Source: an uncultured Alphaproteobacteria bacterium (GTDB taxonomy: Bacteria > Pseudomonadota > Alphaproteobacteria > Rs-D84). Taken from it: a stretch of DNA of 64,000 bases. Location: positions 1 to 64,000 of the forward strand of contig CALXMQ010000006.1 in the NCBI GenBank assembly GCA_944389515.1, written 5' to 3'. Positions 49,660 through 60,000 of the stretch are shown piece after piece. The notes under the pieces were generated by a model. The model ran no database searches. It saw only the letters and a program-made list of their open reading frames with translations, and was not told the origin of the DNA. The number at the start of each line of letters is the position of its first letter. The stretch's first letter is position 1. The translations under genes and the position numbers were made by a program.

Positions 49660-50193
49660 ATGGAAGACAAAATGCAATGGTTCGTTGTGAACGTTCATAC
49701 CGGATGTGAAGACAAGGTTGCACGTGGTCTGCGTGAACAAATTGATAAACGTCGTCTGAACGCGTATTTCGGTGAAATTTTGGTTCCAACACGCGAAATT
49801 ACTGAAATCAAGGCTGGCAAGCGCGTTAAAACAGAAAAAAAGTTTTTCCCAGGTTATATCGTTGTTCAAATGATTATGAATAACGAAACGTTTTCTTTGG
49901 TAAAATTGATGCCCCAGGTTGTAATGTTTTTGGGTGCGAAAAATAAACCAATCGCTGTCAGCGAAGAAGAAGCGCGCCGCTTGCTGAAACAAGTAGAAGA
50001 GGGCAGTGTTGTTACCGAAGATGTTACGTATGATGTTGGCCAAGAAGTACATGTTATCGATGGGCCTTTTTCTGGGTTCAACGGCGTTGTGGCCGAAGTG
50101 GATAATGTAAAACAAAAAATGACCGCCACAATTTTGGTGTTTGGTCGTGAAACCAGTGTTGAACTGGATTTTGAACAGGTAGAAAGGGTATAA
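49660..50193 (+). CDS. nusG: Transcription factor NusG
   Basis: 177 aa. The NGN domain (MQWFVVNVHTGCEDKVARGL, FFPGYIVVQMIMNNETFSLV) contacts RNA polymerase and the C-terminal KOW domain (VHVIDGPFSGFNGVVAEVD) contacts Rho or ribosomal S10. GAAGGGG precedes the ATG. Full length for the family. Confidence 0.96.
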   Translation: MEDKMQWFVVNVHTGCEDKVARGLREQIDKRRLNAYFGEILVPTREITEIKAGKRVKTEKKFFPGYIVVQMIMNNETFSLVKLMPQVVMFLGAKNKPIAVSEEEARRLLKQVEEGSVVTEDVTYDVGQEVHVIDGPFSGFNGVVAEVDNVKQKMTATILVFGRETSVELDFEQVERV

Positions 50194-50194
50194 A

Positions 50195-50377
50195 TTGGCT
50201 GTATACAGGGATTTAACTGGCGAAATTCGGGTAACAATATCACGTGATGAATTGATGGATTTGTTGCAAAAATGGCGTGAAAAGCCCGAAACAAAACAAC
50301 TGGTTGCCAAATTAAATGCCGAACGTCGCGAATTTATTGATAGAATTATGTCTGAGATAAATACACGACAAAAATAA
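50195..50377 (+). CDS. Hypothetical protein between nusG and rplK, 60 aa
   Basis: Unrecognised. It starts with TTG two bases after the nusG stop, with AGAAAGGG at a proper distance. The sequence VYRDLTGEIRVTISRDELMD continues into a charged helix (LLQKWREKPETKQLVAKLNA, ERREFIDRIMSEI). Soluble, no Cys. nusG and rplK are usually adjacent, so a gene here is uncommon. Co-transcription with nusG is near certain. Confidence 0.6.
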   Translation: MAVYRDLTGEIRVTISRDELMDLLQKWREKPETKQLVAKLNAERREFIDRIMSEINTRQK

Positions 50378-50418
50378 GTTTTGGATTTTTTGTGACATGT
50401 GCCAATAAAAAATCCGCC

Positions 50419-50446
50419 CGTGGTAGATGCGCCACATCGTACCACG
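50419..50446 (+). promoter_or_regulatory. Leader hairpin before rplK
   Basis: CGTGGTA (50419-50425) pairs with TACCACG (50440-50446), with GATG/CATC extending the stem inside. In many bacteria L1 binds a leader at this place to repress L11-L1 synthesis; that role is inferred. Confidence 0.55.
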
Positions 50447-50475
50447 AACACTAACCAAAAAATGGAGTGAATAAA

Positions 50476-50910
50476 ATGGCAGCAAAAAAAGAAGTAAAGG
50501 GAGTGGTCAAACTGGTCGTTCCCGCAAAACAGGCGAATCCTGCGCCACCGATTGGGCCGGCGTTGGGTGCGGCTGGTGTTAATATCGCAGAATTCTGCAA
50601 ACAGTTTAACGACAAAACCGCTGATAAAGAACCGGGTATGCCGATTCCATGTATTATCACTGTTTATACAGACCGCAGTTTTGAATTTATTATGAAACTG
50701 CCGCCGGTGTCTTATTATATTAAAAAGGCGCTGAAACTGAAAATCGGTTCACATAAACCGGGACGCGATTTTGTTGGCACAATTACAAAAGATCAAATTC
50801 GCGAAATTGCAGAAAACAAAATGCCGGACTTGAATTGCTCTACCATTGAATCCGCGATGAATATTGTTGCGGGTCAATGCCGTTCAATGGGCGTAAAGGT
50901 GGAGGAATAA
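50476..50910 (+). CDS. rplK: Ribosomal protein L11
   Basis: 144 aa. The N-terminal domain ([20 protein letters not shown]) and C-terminal rRNA-binding domain ([19 protein letters not shown]) are standard; L11 forms the GTPase-associated region of 23S rRNA. The ATG at 50476 is the conserved start (MAAKKEVKG). rplA follows after three bases. Confidence 0.97.
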   Translation: MAAKKEVKGVVKLVVPAKQANPAPPIGPALGAAGVNIAEFCKQFNDKTADKEPGMPIPCIITVYTDRSFEFIMKLPPVSYYIKKALKLKIGSHKPGRDFVGTITKDQIREIAENKMPDLNCSTIESAMNIVAGQCRSMGVKVEE

Positions 50911-50913
50911 GAC

Positions 50914-51588
50914 ATGAAAGTTACAAAAAGACAACAAACATGGTCAAAATTGGACAAAGAAAAAGTCTATTCCGTGGCCGAAGCAATCGATGTATTGCGT
51001 GAATATGCGTCTAAAAAGTTCGACGAAAGTGTTGAAATTGCAATTCGTTTAGGTGTTGATATTACCAAGGCCGATCAAAATATTCGCGGCATGGTATCTT
51101 TGCCAAATGGTACTGGTAAAACTGTCCGCGTTGCGGTGTTCACTGTCAATGCTGCGGACGAAGCCAAAAAGGCCGGGGCAGATATCGTTGGTGGCGAAGA
51201 TTTGATTGAACGTGTTGCCGCCGGTGAAATCAATTTTGACCGCGTTATTGCAACACCAGATATGATGCCAAAGATGTCTAAGATTGCACGTGTTTTGGGA
51301 CCAAAAGGTTTAATGCCGAACCCGAAACTGGGCACTGTTACAAATAACGTTGCGGATGCTGTTGCCACCGCCAAGGCAGGACAAATTGAATACCGTGCGG
51401 AAAAGAACGGTATTATCCACGCCGGTGTTGGTAAAATGTCATTTGCAACTGACAAATTGGTTGAAAACGTAAATGCGTTGGTTGACCAGTTGAAAAAGGT
51501 AAAACCTGCATCTGTCAAAGGGCAATATATATTGGGTGCGGCCATCGCCACAACCCAGGGCCCGGGTGTCAAGGTTGATATAAAATAA
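50914..51588 (+). CDS. rplA: Ribosomal protein L1
   Basis: 224 aa. Typical L1 motifs: SVEIAIRLGVDITKADQNIR, VRVAVFTVNAADEAKKAGAD, KIARVLGPKGLMPNPKLGTV. L1 shapes the L1 stalk and is the usual translational repressor of rplK-rplA. Three-base gap after rplK gives coupling. Confidence 0.97.
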   Translation: MKVTKRQQTWSKLDKEKVYSVAEAIDVLREYASKKFDESVEIAIRLGVDITKADQNIRGMVSLPNGTGKTVRVAVFTVNAADEAKKAGADIVGGEDLIERVAAGEINFDRVIATPDMMPKMSKIARVLGPKGLMPNPKLGTVTNNVADAVATAKAGQIEYRAEKNGIIHAGVGKMSFATDKLVENVNALVDQLKKVKPASVKGQYILGAAIATTQGPGVKVDIK

Positions 51589-51593
51589 TAAAT

Positions 51594-51787
51594 CGTGGCG
51601 TGAAACATTGTGATGTTTTGCGCCACGTACGGATTTCTGTCCAAGACTGATGGTGCCCGGAAAACGGACTTAATTGCCATCATAGACAAAGAAAATTTCT
51701 TTGGGGCAGGAACAAAGGCCCCACCCAACGGGAACGTTGGATGGAAAGTTTAACAACACAGGGATTTTGAAATCAAATTTCAAAATC
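51594..51787 (+). promoter_or_regulatory. L10 leader-type structured region before rplJ
   Basis: The 219-bp gap holds successive hairpins: CGTGGCG/CGCCACG with AAACAT/ATGTTT inside (51594-51627); a GTCCAAGACTGATGGTGCCC segment with a later GGACTTAATTGCC, as in known L10 leaders; GGGGC/GCCCC (near 51702-51722); CCAACG/CGTTGG; and a perfect 11-bp stem GATTTTGAAAT/ATTTCAAAATC (51763-51787). L10-L7/L12 autoregulation is the known role of such leaders. Confidence 0.7.
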
Positions 51788-51807
51788 TTGCAGATAAGGG
51801 TAAAGAT

Positions 51808-52284
51808 ATGAGACGCGAAGAAAAATCAGATTTGATTTCAGCGTTGCAATCGTCCTTGAAGGAAGCAAACGGTGTTTTCGTTATTGAAAACCATGGTTTG
51901 ACTGTGCGTGAATTTGAAACATTGCGTAATGAATTACGTCCATTGGTTTCTGTATTCAAAGTTGTCAAAAACCGTTTGATGAAATTGGCGTTAAAAGACA
52001 CCGATTTCGAACCTGTATCCGAAATGATGAAACGTCCAACTGCGGTTGCGGTTGCAACTGATGGATTGGCGGTTACCAAGGTTTTGGCCAAATTCGCAGA
52101 TGAACATCCGAATTTGACAATTATCGGTGGTAAAATGGACGCAGGGATTTTAAGCAAAGACGATATTTTGCAATTATCCAAACTGCCGTCACTGTTGGAA
52201 ATTCGTGGCAAAATTGCGCGTATTTTGGTCGAACCAGCGTCGCGCTTGGCTCGCGTTTCCGCAGAGTATGGAAAAAAGAATTAA
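51808..52284 (+). CDS. rplJ: Ribosomal protein L10
   Basis: 158 aa, slightly short. The N-terminal rRNA-binding part (MRREEKSDLISALQSSLKEA) and VFVIENHGLTVREFETLRNE, FKVVKNRLMKLAL are conserved; the C-terminal helix that holds L7/L12 dimers (PASRLARVSAEYGKK) is brief, suggesting few dimer-binding sites. AAGGG precedes the ATG. Confidence 0.96.
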   Translation: MRREEKSDLISALQSSLKEANGVFVIENHGLTVREFETLRNELRPLVSVFKVVKNRLMKLALKDTDFEPVSEMMKRPTAVAVATDGLAVTKVLAKFADEHPNLTIIGGKMDAGILSKDDILQLSKLPSLLEIRGKIARILVEPASRLARVSAEYGKKN

Positions 52285-52328
52285 AACAAACCAGAATACA
52301 TGTATTCTGATTATATAGGAGCAAAAAA

Positions 52329-52694
52329 ATGGCAGACATTCAAAAATTAGTTGAAGAATTGTCAAAATTGACTGTTATGGAAGCAGTCGAATTGTCCAAA
52401 GCATTGGAAGAAACATGGGGCGTCAGTGCCGCTGCCGCAGTTGCAGTTGCCGCTGGCCCAGCTGCTGCCGCAGCCGAAGAAAAATCGGAATTCGATGTTG
52501 TTTTATCCGATGTTGGTGCAAATAAATTAGCGGTTATCAAAGCCGTTAAAGATATCACAGGTTTGGGTCTGGGCGAAGCCAAAGCATTGGTTGAATCCGC
52601 ACCAAAGGCTGTGAAAGAAGGCGTTGCCAAAGATGAAGCCGAAAAAATGAAGGCTACATTAGAAGCCGCCGGTGCCAAGGTTGAATTGAAATAA
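52329..52694 (+). CDS. rplL: Ribosomal protein L7/L12
   Basis: 121 aa. N-terminal dimerisation helices ([20 protein letters not shown]), an Ala-rich hinge ([20 protein letters not shown]) and the factor-binding C-terminal domain ([20 protein letters not shown]). TAGGAG lies before the ATG. Abundant stalk protein that recruits translation factors. Confidence 0.97.
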   Translation: MADIQKLVEELSKLTVMEAVELSKALEETWGVSAAAAVAVAAGPAAAAAEEKSEFDVVLSDVGANKLAVIKAVKDITGLGLGEAKALVESAPKAVKEGVAKDEAEKMKATLEAAGAKVELK

Positions 52695-52701
52695 TTTAAC
52701 C

Positions 52702-52779
52702 TGCGCATATTGCGCAAAATAAAAGTCGCGGAAAATTCCGCGCCGTCCGTCACCCATCCGTGGGAAAATTCCCCGGGTG
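52702..52779 (+). promoter_or_regulatory. Hairpins between rplL and rpoB
   Basis: TGCGCA-TAT-TGCGCA (52702-52716), CGCGGAA-AA-TTCCGCG (52727-52742) and CACCC/GGGTG (52751-52779) follow one another with no T-run. Position matches the partial attenuator or RNA-processing site known between rplL and rpoB in other bacteria. Confidence 0.55.
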
Positions 52780-52849
52780 GGTTTGGGGCGTATAAGACAT
52801 ATAAGAACAGTTTTGTTTGCAAAACGCACAAAAAAAAGGATTGATACCA

Positions 52850-55800
52850 ATGGCAGTTATCCAGAAATTCAGAAAATCTTTTGGAAAAAGTTTTTTGCAA
52901 ACTCCGCTTCCTGATCTTGTTGAAATTCAATATAATTCTTACAAAGACTTCTTGCAGGCAGATGTTGATCCGCAAAACAGAAAAAATATTGGTCTGCAAA
53001 ATGTGTTTTCATCTATGTTCCCGATTCATGATTATGCGGGAATTGCTGATTTGGAATTTGTTGAATACAATCTGGACAAGCCGGTGTACAACGTCAAAGA
53101 ATGCATGTTGCGTAATTTGACATATTCCAGCAAATTGAAACTGAAACTAAGATTGATTCTGTGGGATATCGCAGAAGACGGCAAAAAAACGCTGCGCGAT
53201 ATCAAAGAACAAGAAATCTTTATGGGCGAAGTCCCATTGATGACAAACCGGGGCAGCTTTATTGCCGCTGGGGTTGAACGTGTTATCGTTTCTCAGATGC
53301 ATCGCGCCCAAGGTGTCGTGTTCGCCACAACCAAAGAAGCAAAAATTGCAGGCAATCCGATTACATATACTGCGCGTATTATCCCAGAACATGGGTCTTG
53401 GATTGATTTCGAAGAATCCAAGGGTGTAATATATGTCCGCATTGACCGTCGCCGCAAAATTCCTGCAACTGTTTTGTTACGTTGCTTGCCATGCGCCGAA
53501 GATGAAAAGAAATGGATTGCAGATCCACGAAAACCAACAATTCGTGGCATGGATGATGCGGAAATATTGGGCGTATTTTATAAACGTATTCCGTTAAAAT
53601 TTGACGGCAATATGTGGATTGGTCAAACATCTACGTTTGATGGTTTGGATAAATATCGCCTGAATTACGATTTAATAAATCCAAAGGATAAAAAGCCTTT
53701 GGCGTCCAAGGGCGATCGTATGAACGCCAAACGCGTAAAACGCGTAATGGATACGTCCAAAGAATTTGGCATTGTGCCAGATGCAATGATTGGCGAATAT
53801 TTATTTGATCCAATTTTGGATTCAGACGGCAATGTTGTATATCGTGCAGGTACAGAAATCACCCCAGATGTTATGGCGGATTTAGAAAAAATGAATATCC
53901 GCGAAATATCTTTAATCGCCATTGATAATACAACAATCACTGCGCATATGCGTAATACATTGATTGCTGATAAAACCGTCAATCGCGAAGAAGCACTGAT
54001 TGAAATTTATAATATCATCCGTCCGGGTGAACGTCCAACATTAGAAGCAGCAATAAATCTGTTTATGCGTCAAGGTTTTGATTCTGCATATTATGATTTG
54101 TCCGCGGTTGGTCGTTTCAAAATGAACAAGCGTTTGAAAATAGATTCTGGTAAAAAACCCGAAGATGAACGTTTGTTGACGAAATCAGATTTCTTGGCAG
54201 TATTAAAGACGCTGACAAATATTATTGACCATAAAGATACGGTTGATGATATTGATAATTTGTCAAACCGTCGTGTTCGTACAGTTGGCGAATTATTAGA
54301 ACAGAATTTCCGCACCGGTATGGTTCGTATTGAACGTTTGGTTCGCGAAAGTTTGTCTTCTCCGAATATTGCAAATATGCAACCCCAAGATGTTATCAAT
54401 GTAAAACCGTTGATGTCTTTGGTATCTGAATTTTTGGGCACGTCCCAGTTATCACAGTTTATGGATGCATATAATCCATTATCAGAACTGGAACACAAAC
54501 GTCGCATTTCTGCATTGGGGCCTGGTGGGTTAAATCGTGACCGTGCCGGCATTGATGTCCGCGACGTTCATCCAACACATTATGGACGTTTATGCCCCAT
54601 CAATACACCCGAAGGTGCAAATATCGGATTGATAAACCATTTGGCAACATATGCGCGTGTAAATCCGTATGGATTTATTGAAACGCCATACTATGTTGTC
54701 GAAAACAGCAAAATCACCGATAAAATGGTATACCTGACGGCTGATGAAGAATTGGGACACAAAATTGCCCAGGGTAACACCCCGACAACCGCAAACGGTG
54801 TTTTGGCCGAAGATATAGTAACGGCGCGTGTTGACGGTGAATTTACCATGGTGCCCAAAGAAGAAATCGATTTAATCGACGTTGAACCACGCCAGGTGGT
54901 ATCCATTGCAACTGGTTTGATTCCGTTCGTTGAAAACGACGACGCGAACCGTGCATTGATGGGATCCAACATGCAACGCCAGGCAATTCCGCTGTTGCGT
55001 GTCCAGGCGCCATTAGTTGGTACGGGTATTGAACGCGAAGTGGCGCGTGATTCACGTACTGGTGTCGCAGCCAAGCACAGTGGTGTTGTGGAATCTGTGG
55101 ATGCAAACCGTATCGTGGTTAAATGTATGAACAGCCGCAACGTCGTAACCGGTGTTGATATTTATAACCTGGAAAAATTTGAACGCAGCAACAGTGAAAC
55201 TTTGATTCATCAAAAACCATTGGTCAAGGTTGGCGATCGTGTGTCTGCTGGTGACATTATCGCAGATGGTTCATCAATGAACTATGGCGAATTGGCACTG
55301 GGGCGCAATGTATTGGTGGCGTTTGTTCCATGGCGTGGATATAACTATGAAGATTCCATCGTTATTTCTGAACGTATTTCACGTGATGACGTTTTCACAT
55401 CTGTAAAGATTGTGGAAAAAGAATTCAAAGTAAAAGATACTCAGTTGGGACCAGAAAGTCTGACACGCGATATCCCGAACGTCAGCGAAGAAGCGTTAAA
55501 GAATCTGGACGAATCTGGTATTATTTACGTTGGTGCACGTGTAAAGCAGGGTGATATCTTGGTTGGTCGTGTTTCGCCAAAATCTGAAACATTATTGACA
55601 CCCGAAGAAGCATTGTTGCGTAATATCTTTGGTGAAAAGGCATTAAATGTCAAAGATACATCACTGCGCGTTGGACCAAACGAAGAAGGTACTGTTATCG
55701 GGGTGAACGTTTTGACACGTCACGGTGTTAAAAAAGACGAACGCACCCAGATGATTGAACTGCAAAAAATTGAAAAGATAAATCGTGACCGCGAAGAAGA

Positions 55801-56989
55801 AACGTCCATTATGGAACGTGGTTTCGCAGACCAGATTTTCCAAATCGCCGAAGGATTGATTATTGATTCTGGCACAGGCAGCTTAAAACCATTTGTTGGT
55901 AAAAAGTTGACCCAAGAAGTGTTCGAAGGTATTCGCCCAAGCGATGTTAAAAAATTGGTCGTTCGCAACAAAGAAGCCCAGGCAAAAATTGATGAACTGC
56001 GTGAACAACACGTGGCGAAATTAAAGGCATTAAATGAAAAAGCAGATGCTGAAATTGCCAAGGCAACAGAAACGAATTCTTTGGGCGCAGGTGTATTAAA
56101 AGAAGTCAAAGTATACATCGCACACAAGATGAAGTTACAGCCAGGTGATAAAATGGCTGGGCGTCACGGAAACAAGGGTATTGTGTCCAAGGTTGTTCCA
56201 ATCGAAGATATGCCATATATGGAAGATGGAACCCCAGTTGATTTAGTATTAAATCCGTTGGGTGTGCCGTCACGTATGAACCTGGGGCAGATTTTGGAAA
56301 CTCACCTGGGGATGGCGGCGCGTACATTGGGTCAGCAAATTGGTGCGGTTTTGGACGAAGTGAAACAAAAACGTGCTGTGACTGACGATTTGCGCACAAC
56401 CATCGGCAAGATTTATGGCAAAGACGTTACGGAAAAATTGGAAAAAATGACCGACACAGACGTTCGTGCCGAAGCGGCATTGTTGCGTGACGGTGTTCCA
56501 ATGGCGACACCGACATTTGACGGTGCAACATCCGAAGATATTCGTCGTATGTTAAAAATGGCTAAATTACCAGAAACAGGTCAATTTACGCTGTACGATG
56601 GTATGACGGGTGAAAAGTTTGCACGCCCAGTAACGGTCGGTGTTATGTACATGCTGAAACTGCATCACTTGGTTGATGAAAAGATTCATGCACGTTCGAT
56701 TGGTAATTATTCTTTGGTTACACAACAGCCATTATCTGGTAAAGCCCACATGGGTGGCCAGCGTTTGGGTGAAATGGAAGTGTGGGCATTGGAAGCACAC
56801 GGTGCCGCACATCTGTTGCGCGAAATGTTGACTGTGAAATCGGATGATATTATCGGACGTACAAAAATGTACGAAGCAATCATATCCGGCAGCAACGATT
56901 TCCAAACCGGCACACCCGAAGCGTTCAATGTATTTGTACGTGAATTGCGTGGGTTGGGATTGGCGTTGACACCAAAGAAAATAGATTAA
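52850..56989 (+). CDS. rpoB: RNA polymerase beta subunit
   Basis: 1379 aa, full length. The N-terminus MAVIQKFRKSFGKSFLQTPL is typical of Alphaproteobacteria. The rifampicin region reads GTSQLSQFMDAYNPLSELEH and KRRISALGPGG, with the Asp, His and Ser at the main resistance positions unchanged. KMAGRHGNKGIVSKVVP and GGQRLGEMEVWALEAHGA are the active-site and C-terminal signatures. The ATG at 52850 has AAAAAGGA nine bases upstream. Confidence 0.98.
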   Translation: MAVIQKFRKSFGKSFLQTPLPDLVEIQYNSYKDFLQADVDPQNRKNIGLQNVFSSMFPIHDYAGIADLEFVEYNLDKPVYNVKECMLRNLTYSSKLKLKLRLILWDIAEDGKKTLRDIKEQEIFMGEVPLMTNRGSFIAAGVERVIVSQMHRAQGVVFATTKEAKIAGNPITYTARIIPEHGSWIDFEESKGVIYVRIDRRRKIPATVLLRCLPCAEDEKKWIADPRKPTIRGMDDAEILGVFYKRIPLKFDGNMWIGQTSTFDGLDKYRLNYDLINPKDKKPLASKGDRMNAKRVKRVMDTSKEFGIVPDAMIGEYLFDPILDSDGNVVYRAGTEITPDVMADLEKMNIREISLIAIDNTTITAHMRNTLIADKTVNREEALIEIYNIIRPGERPTLEAAINLFMRQGFDSAYYDLSAVGRFKMNKRLKIDSGKKPEDERLLTKSDFLAVLKTLTNIIDHKDTVDDIDNLSNRRVRTVGELLEQNFRTGMVRIERLVRESLSSPNIANMQPQDVINVKPLMSLVSEFLGTSQLSQFMDAYNPLSELEHKRRISALGPGGLNRDRAGIDVRDVHPTHYGRLCPINTPEGANIGLINHLATYARVNPYGFIETPYYVVENSKITDKMVYLTADEELGHKIAQGNTPTTANGVLAEDIVTARVDGEFTMVPKEEIDLIDVEPRQVVSIATGLIPFVENDDANRALMGSNMQRQAIPLLRVQAPLVGTGIEREVARDSRTGVAAKHSGVVESVDANRIVVKCMNSRNVVTGVDIYNLEKFERSNSETLIHQKPLVKVGDRVSAGDIIADGSSMNYGELALGRNVLVAFVPWRGYNYEDSIVISERISRDDVFTSVKIVEKEFKVKDTQLGPESLTRDIPNVSEEALKNLDESGIIYVGARVKQGDILVGRVSPKSETLLTPEEALLRNIFGEKALNVKDTSLRVGPNEEGTVIGVNVLTRHGVKKDERTQMIELQKIEKINRDREEETSIMERGFADQIFQIAEGLIIDSGTGSLKPFVGKKLTQEVFEGIRPSDVKKLVVRNKEAQAKIDELREQHVAKLKALNEKADAEIAKATETNSLGAGVLKEVKVYIAHKMKLQPGDKMAGRHGNKGIVSKVVPIEDMPYMEDGTPVDLVLNPLGVPSRMNLGQILETHLGMAARTLGQQIGAVLDEVKQKRAVTDDLRTTIGKIYGKDVTEKLEKMTDTDVRAEAALLRDGVPMATPTFDGATSEDIRRMLKMAKLPETGQFTLYDGMTGEKFARPVTVGVMYMLKLHHLVDEKIHARSIGNYSLVTQQPLSGKAHMGGQRLGEMEVWALEAHGAAHLLREMLTVKSDDIIGRTKMYEAIISGSNDFQTGTPEAFNVFVRELRGLGLALTPKKID

Positions 56990-57062
56990 AAAACCGCGTC
57001 GACCGGCATTGTAATGATGTCGGTCCGACAACACTTTTAGCGACTGAAAGGAGCAAAATATA

Positions 57063-60000
57063 ATGACCAATATGTTGCAGAAGATATTTGGACAAATCGA
57101 AACCAAGGAACAATTCGAAGCGTTACGCATCACCATTGCGTCACCCGAAGAAATACTGTCTTGGTCGCATGGCGAAGTGAAAAAGCCGGAAACAATCAAT
57201 TACCACTCGTTAAAACCAGAACCCGAGGGATTGTTTTGCCAGCAAATTTTTGGCCCTGTCAAAGATTATGAATGTGCATGCGGAAAATATAAAAGAATAA
57301 AATTCCGTGGTGTTGTTTGCGAACGCTGTGGTGTCGAAGTTGGCCCATCCAGCGTGCGCCGTGAACGTATGGGGCACATTAAATTGGCGATGCCGGTTGC
57401 GCATACATGGTTTCTGCGCGAAGGAAAAATTGCCACGTTGTTAAACAATTTACCCCAGAAAAAATTAGAACAGGTTATTTCATATGATGCGTATATTGTC
57501 ATTGAACCTGGTTTAACCAGTTTGAAACAATATGATGTAATCAGTGAAGATGAATATCAAAAGGCCGTCGAAGAATTCGGCGCAGATGCGTTCCATGTCG
57601 GTATTGGTGCCGAAGGTGTTCGCAGCATTATCGCAAACCTGGATATGGGCGATGAACGCACACGTCTGCGTGCAGAATTGGCCGAAACAAAATCTGATGC
57701 GAAACGCAAAGGTTTGATTAAACAATTAAAACTGGTCGAAGCGTTCTTGGAATCCAAAACAGATCCAGCGTGGATGTTGCCAGATGTTATACCGGTTATT
57801 CCACCAGATATGCGTCCATTGGTAACATTGGATGCTGGACATGTTGCGGCATCTGATTTGAACGATTTATATCGTCGTGTTATTATTCGTAATAACCGTT
57901 TGAAACGCTTTATTGAAATGCATGCACCTGAAATCATTGTTCGCAATGAAAAGCGCATGTTACAAGAAGCGGTTGATTCTTTGTTTGATAATGGTCACAA
58001 GGCGCGCCCGATGGTGTCACAAAACCGTCGTCCGTTGAAATCTTTGTCTGATTCATTGCGTGGTAAATCTGGTCGTTTCCGTATGAACATGTTGGGTAAA
58101 CGTGTGGATTATTCTGGGCGCAGTGTGATTGTGTCTGGGCCATCACTGAAATTGCACCAGGTCGGATTACCAAAGGTAATGGCGTTGGATTTGTTCAAAC
58201 CGTTTGTGTATGCGCGTTTGATGGCTGGCGATTATGCCAACACAATCAAAACTGCACGTAAAATGGTTGAAAACGGCGAAGATATTGTATGGGAAATTTT
58301 GGAACAGGTTATCCATCAGCATCCTGTATTGTTGAACCGTCAACCAACATTGCACAGATTATCTATGCTGGCATTTGAACCAGTGTTGATAGAAGGCAAG
58401 GCAATTCGTCTGCATCCATTGGTATGTAAAGGATTTAATGCTGACTTTGACGGTGACCAGATGGCGGTGCATGTTCCAATTTCATTAGAAGCACAACTGG
58501 AAGCGCGCACACTGATGTTATCTTCTAATAACATTTTATCGCCGGCAAATGGTGAACCAATGATTGTACCGTCCCAAGACATGGTGTTGGGTGTTTACTA
58601 TATATCTTTGATAAATGGCGAACATACTGATAAATCACCGCGTTTTGCCAATATGGACGAAGTAAAAATGGCATTGGAAAATAAATCTATCACATTGCAT
58701 ACGCCAATCGTTGCGCGTATCAATGGCAAGATTTATAAAACAACAGCCGGTCGTATGATTCTGGGTGAACTGTTGCCGAAATCTGAAAATATGCCATTTG
58801 ATTTGGTGAACAAGGTTATGCCGGTTGGCGAAATCAAGGCGTTGTTGGCGACAACATATGAACGTTGTGGGGACAAGGCCACAATTCTGTTGGCAGACGC
58901 ATTGAAAGATACCGGATTTGAACAGGCCGCACGCAGTGGTATTTCCATTGGTTACGATGATATTGTTATTCCAGAAGAAAAGAAAACAATTATCGCGGAA
59001 ACAGAAAAATCTGCCGAAGAAATTGAACAGCAATATCAAAACGGTTTGCTGTCTGGCGGTGAAAAACATAATAAACTGATTGACCTGTGGCAGAATACAA
59101 CCGATAAAATTGGTGACTTGGCATATGCTGCGCTGGGTAAAACAACGGGTGACAACTGGAATTCAGTTCTGATGATGGCATTGTCTGGTGCCCGTGGTTC
59201 TAAACGTCAGATTCAACAGGTTGCTGGTATGCGTGGTATGATGCAGAAGCCCGACGGTTCGATTATCGAAGTTCCAATTATTTCGAACTTTAAGGAAGGT
59301 TTAACAATGGCGGAATACTTTACATCCACCCACGGTGCACGTAAAGGTATGTCCGACACGGCGTTAAAGACCGCAGACGCAGGTTATTTGACACGTCGTT
59401 TGGTTGAATTGGCGCAAAACACGGTTATTACCGAACATGATTGTGGTACAACTGAATACATCACTGCAAAACCTGTATACCAAGGCAGTACATTGGCCGT
59501 TAAATTGGGCGATGTTGTTTTGGGACGTACTGCGGCGCATGATATTGTGCACCCAATTACCAAAGAAGTTATTGTGCCGGCTGGTGAATTGATTACCAAG
59601 GCAGCCGCACGCCAGATAAATGAATCTGGGTTGCCATCTGTTGATGTGCGCAGTGTTTTAACATGCCACAGTGATGGTTTGTGCGCAAAATGCTATGGTA
59701 TGGATTTGTCACGCCAGGCATTGGTACATGTTGGTGAAGCAGTTGGTGTTATTGCTGGTCAATCTATTGGTGAACCTGGTACCCAGTTGACGTTGCGTAC
59801 GTTCCACATTGGTGGGGTTGCGTCTGGTGGTGCAGAAAGCCATTATATAGAGGTTCCTGTGGCTGGTAAAATCAAACTGACGGGTGTGAATACAATTACA
59901 AATTCTGCTGGTCGTGTTGTGGTGTTGTCACGCAATGGCGAATTATCTGTTGTTGATGACAAGGGTGAACAACTGTTCACAACCAAATTACCGTATGCCG

